Positions 60,176 to 64,000 of a stretch of 64,000 bases of DNA are shown here, piece by piece (positions within the stretch are counted from its first letter, which is position 1; the number at the start of each line of letters is the position of its first letter). Below the pieces are notes generated by a model. It searched no databases. It saw nothing but the letters and a program-made list of their open reading frames with translations, and was not told the origin of the DNA. Origin of the DNA: Magnolia sinica. Lineage: Eukaryota > Streptophyta > Magnoliopsida > Magnoliales > Magnoliaceae. The stretch spans positions 29,993,501 to 30,057,500 of the forward strand of contig NC_080588.1 in NCBI RefSeq assembly GCF_029962835.1, given 5' to 3'. The translations under genes were made by a program, and so were the position numbers.

Positions 60176-63100
60176 TGTCACGGCACGAACTCGAAAACCG
60201 GGCTCACAAAATTTTCGATCGCCAAATCTGACGCCGACAGCCTCCGTAGAACCCCATTCTCGGCTCCCGGCACCAATGTACCAAGTTCCGATCCTGGGAT
60301 CCTACAAGGAGGATTTCTAATATTAATTTAATTCATAATGAGCATAACCCATGAACAATAACCACAAGAACATCACAGAATCCACTATGATCAAAAACTT
60401 TTAAGTACAATGCGTCTGAAAGGAAATACAAGATGATGATAATAACAGAAACTCAAAAGCTTGACTGCACGCTCCAACTCTGATGAGACTACGGCTGCGT
60501 CCTGGCATCACCTGCACGCATCGATCGTGCATAAGCTTATAAAAAGCTTAGAGGGTGGTGTAAGTGTGTGCGCAATATAAGCGTGCTCAGAATGCAAGGT
60601 CAGAGTAATGTGGAATCATGGTGGTGAGTACATGAATGCAATCAGCCATACCAAGGCTATGCGGTGCAAGATATGAATGCTATCGTCCATAAAATGGCCA
60701 TGCGATGCGAGATGCAACTTAAGCATCCCAATCCTCATCATATATCAGTACAGTTCTCATTATGGATAATCATCGGGGTTTAGTATACTCCAAGTGGCAC
60801 TGCCGCTCTCCTATCCATACAGTCCAAGTGAGCGTAAGAAACCTCACTATTCGTCTGGCCAATAGTCTGCCAATACCTATCTGGCATGTCGGTAGCGGAC
60901 CCATTCACGAGCTGGTCAAACTCAGCCTAGTATTGCCCCTACCCTCGGGCGAGTAAGGCCACACCCCTTTCCAACCGACCATGACACAGTGGGAGACACG
61001 ACCTCCTGGTATTCGGCCCTCGTGCACTATCCACTTGGTCTCGATGTTGGAGTCATCCTCTGATACCATCGGGTTTAGGGATTTTCACCCAGGGACATCT
61101 ATGATGCCCTGATGCTTAGTAACAATATTTCTGGTATCCAATCTAGCCACCCATGATGTGTCTGTAGAGGCTATGACCCTGATGTCGCTAGGGCATACAA
61201 TAATCACAATCACACAATTGCAAGTGCATGAATCATACTATCAGACATGCAACAATCCTGCGCGTATCGAGCGCTCATGTGGGCAACTCCGCCTATCAGG
61301 GAGCCCATGAACAATTTACCTGGAGGCATATGCTATAATCAGTCACTTCTCATATCCGGCATACATATGATGCGTATGATCATGAATCATAGATCTATAC
61401 TAAACAATTATGTGGTGATGGGCTCTGTCATGATGAAGATGGGCCTAGACGGCCTACGTGCTACAAGTATAGGCCTATTAATGGGCCCTATGGAGAGTGA
61501 CAATGCGGACATTTAACCAACATCATCCTTACAATGTGGACATCAAACCATCATTGCTCCCAAGGCACGGCCTGCCATGAATCATACATTGCAATGGGCC
61601 TTATGTGCATCCTATTGGGCCTCGACCCAAGGACCTAAATATATCAAATGAGCCACATAGCATGAGCCCCATATCTATATCAAGGTGGGCCTCAATGGGC
61701 CTCATATATGTATATCGAATAGGCCGCGCCAATTGGGCCTTACATACACTGCAATGGCCATAACCCATGGGCCTTGCATGCATCACAATGGGCCTCATAA
61801 CCTGGCCATAAACATGGTAAATGGGCCACGCCCAAATCTAAGTGGTGATAATGATTCCCATCATTAAAATTCCCTAGGGTCACCATAACATTTATTTCCC
61901 ATTTAATCTGATCATAAGGTCCCAAGGGATTTTAATGGTAGTCGTTCAATCCTCATCGTGCTTCGTGGTCCACATGATAAATAGATCTGTCTTATTTTTG
62001 TCTCAAGCTTTAAAAATGGTCCTTTAAAAATGATTGGACATTCTGGATGCAACACATGCATCATGGCGAATTCCATATGGGAAGGATGGATGGCATAGAT
62101 GAGGTACATACCTCATGGTGGGGCCCACACTATGGAAGGTGTGGATTATAACACATACATCAGTGGGTCCCATGTGGGGCCTACCATAATGTTTATTTTC
62201 CATCCAACCCATTGATAAGGTCACTCAGACCTGGGGCCCACAGTAATGTTTATTTTCCACCCAACCTGGGCCCACTGTAATGTTTATTTGCATCCAATCT
62301 GTTCATAAGGTCACGTGGACCAGGGCCCACCATAATGTTTATTTGCATCCAATCTATTCATAAGGCCACGTAGACCAGGGGTTCATGGTGATGTTTGCTT
62401 TCCATCCAACCAGTTGATATTATCCAAAACTTCAACAATTTCAGCAACCCAAAAGGGTTTCAATGGCAGACGTTCAATCCCTACTGTTTCCTGTAATGTG
62501 GGCCACCTGTGCTTAATTATGGTTGATTTTTGGGTGGCCCGCAGCCAGGGAGGGGGGCCAACAAATGGATGGTATGGATGTTCTACATACATCATAGTGG
62601 GGCCCACGACTGCCTCCAACGTTCGGCAACAGGACACTTCTTGTTTTTTTTTAAAAAAAATTATATTTCTACAGATTTTCCTAGGTGGGGCCCACATCGG
62701 GCAGATCCACTGCAGCCATTGGATTCCACGGTCCAAGACTGACCAGATGAGTCCAATATACAGCCTATTTTTGGTGAATAGAAGGATCAAGGTGGGTTTC
62801 AATGATAATATCGCTATTTCCTATGGTATGGCCCGCTAGAAAATGGAATCAACTTCATTTTTCGGCTCAACGCCTAAAATGAGCTGGAGAATGGAATGGA
62901 TGGCTTGGATTATATATATACATCAAGGTGGGGCCTGCATGCATGGCCCATCCCAAGCCCAGTACACCCCACGTCAGTTTACACTTCACTGTTAGCCACC
63001 CACCCCGCACGTCAATCCATGCTTCATGGTGGAGCCGCGTCCAGCGTCCCGGGACATTGGGTAGCGATGATACAAACACGTGCACTATGATGGGTCCCAC

Positions 63101-64000
63101 ATGTACATGGCCCACCATGTATATATATATGATATATAAAATAAACATAATATATAACATGTGGGATTTCCCACCATCCCAAAATGGATGGTGGATTTCA
63201 CTTGAAATGTGGTGGGCCACACCGTTTGATGGATGGAGTAGATTTAATATGATTCGGTGGGGCCCACATCATTCTAGGGAAAGATAGATAGAGAGAGAGA
63301 GAGTGTGACACGTGAAGGGGAGGGACCCCGCCACTATTGGGCCCTCCCAAATACATTGCATAGATCAAGTGGGTCGCACAACAAGTGGGCCCTTAAAATA
63401 AAAAACAATGGTAGATCACCCACCTCTAGGCTTTCTCCTTGATCCCTTGGACTCCTTAGCTCCTTACCTTCACTTTTGATGGAGGTTGATGGGGTTTTGA
63501 TGGTGAGGATGAGAGATGAGAGGGTGGGCCACACTTAGCATTTGGGAGAGAGTTTGGGGAGGCTTAGACGTGTAGATTTTCTTGTTGCTTGAGAGAGAGT
63601 TTTTAAGAAATGAGAGAAATGGAGAATTAATGGATGAAAGGGATGGATGGAGTGGTGGGTGTAAGGAAAAGTGATGGGGAAGTAAGATGGTGTTTGAAAT
63701 TTTGTAAAAAGAGGTATGATGAGTTTGAAAATTTTGTAAAGGGGAATGGTGAGGTGGAGAGAGAGAGTTGACTTGTGGGGAAAGAGGGATGGGTTGCTTG
63801 TACCTAGGGCATGGCGTGTACTTGACATTGATTGATGAGACATATTGTAGAGATTCCCTCGATATTCGCAACGCGCGACATTTCTTCAAAATGAACGCAA
63901 GCCCACATCTCCTGGCCTGGGTATCAGTTCGGTGCGTGACTCGCGGTGTTGGAACTGCAGCGACGGCGCGGTCGCCAAGGTACATGTCTCGGGTTGAGCC
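60176..64000 (-). repeat. 5' LTR of chromovirus, cut by window end
   Basis: On '+' it starts TGTCACGGCACGAAC and matches the 3' LTR through 'catgtctcgggttgagcc' at the window end, so about 130 bp is missing. It keeps the 491-bp segment lost from the other LTR, and has its own loss of about 44 bp near 62420 relative to 54030-54085. Confidence 0.9.

Larger units (their letters stand above)
51791..64000 (-). mobile_element. Ty3/gypsy chromovirus (Tekay/Del-like), right end outside window
   Basis: Order on '-': 5' LTR (60176 to beyond 64000), PBS (60159-60170), gag, protease, reverse transcriptase, RNase H, integrase, chromodomain-like tail, PPT (55281-55292), 3' LTR (51791-55280). The gag-pol order with a C-terminal chromodomain-like segment defines a chromovirus; the exact clade is inferred from integrase-tail wording and PBS type. 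Coding is broken by many stops and frameshifts, so it is not autonomous now. The left flank CATAG (51786-51790) would be the target duplication; its partner is not visible. Confidence 0.9.

Noticed and set aside
62414..62839. 141-codon ORF on '+' and 139-codon ORF on '-'
   Set aside because: Both lie in the 5' LTR and the frame is broken in the other LTR copy.
63470..63985. 171-codon ORF on '-' and its twin of 142 codons at 54640-55068
   Set aside because: They are the same LTR sequence in the two LTRs of one element, Ser/Pro/His-rich from a CT-rich leader, with no domain. Conservation between them is due to LTR identity.

Overview
This is plant nuclear DNA, almost certainly from an angiosperm. 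The supports are one intact five-exon gene for a plant SNAP33/SNAP25-type SNARE, a Ty3/gypsy chromovirus (Tekay/Del-like), tRNA-iMet primer binding sites, MULE-like debris, a tRNA-derived SINE and MITEs. Short modules of the GGGCCCACC..TGATGTATG..CCACACCGTCCATC type recur everywhere. From memory these are common in magnoliid genomes (Magnolia, Liriodendron, Lauraceae), so a magnoliid is my best guess, but this is unproven.

Layout. 1-3837: 3' part of a '+' LTR of family 1 (element-sense start TGTAAGACCCG, end GGGGCATGACA). 3838-6831: truncated family-2 LTR, read on '-'. 6832-8246: unclassified, with a degenerate CGACTCG-rich stretch. 8247-28392: one old family-1 LTR ('-') broken by three younger insertions that have exact 5-bp target duplications: a family-1 solo LTR (8547-14135, CATGC), a solo LTR related to family 2 (15102-19777, GTCCT), and a complete but non-coding LTR retrotransposon (20118-25467, CATGC). 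28393-29990: quiet intergenic DNA. 30265-34683: SNAP33-like gene on '-', with a SINE and a MITE in intron 4 and an RTE-like tail in intron 1. 36780-39072: two terminal-inverted-repeat elements. 39290-41184 and 44833-47867: MULE-like DNA packed with both orientations of a CCACGACC motif, including a broken transposase-type N-terminal ORF. 41185-44832: truncated LTRs of families 2 and 1. 47868-51790: another '+' family-1 LTR. 51791-64000: a family-1 chromovirus inserted into it on '-', with both LTRs, PPT, PBS and a decayed gag-pol.

Only the SNARE gene looks like a working host gene. The rest is a retrotransposon graveyard whose order of insertion can be read from target duplications and truncations. 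I found no clear new biological system. The most unusual structures are the CCACGACC/GGTCGTGG arrays linked to the MULE-like DNA, the coding-free LTR element with its GGTGCTCTGCC tandem array, and the head-to-head family-1 LTRs meeting at 51790/51791. All boundaries and identities were judged by eye; no alignment or database search was run.
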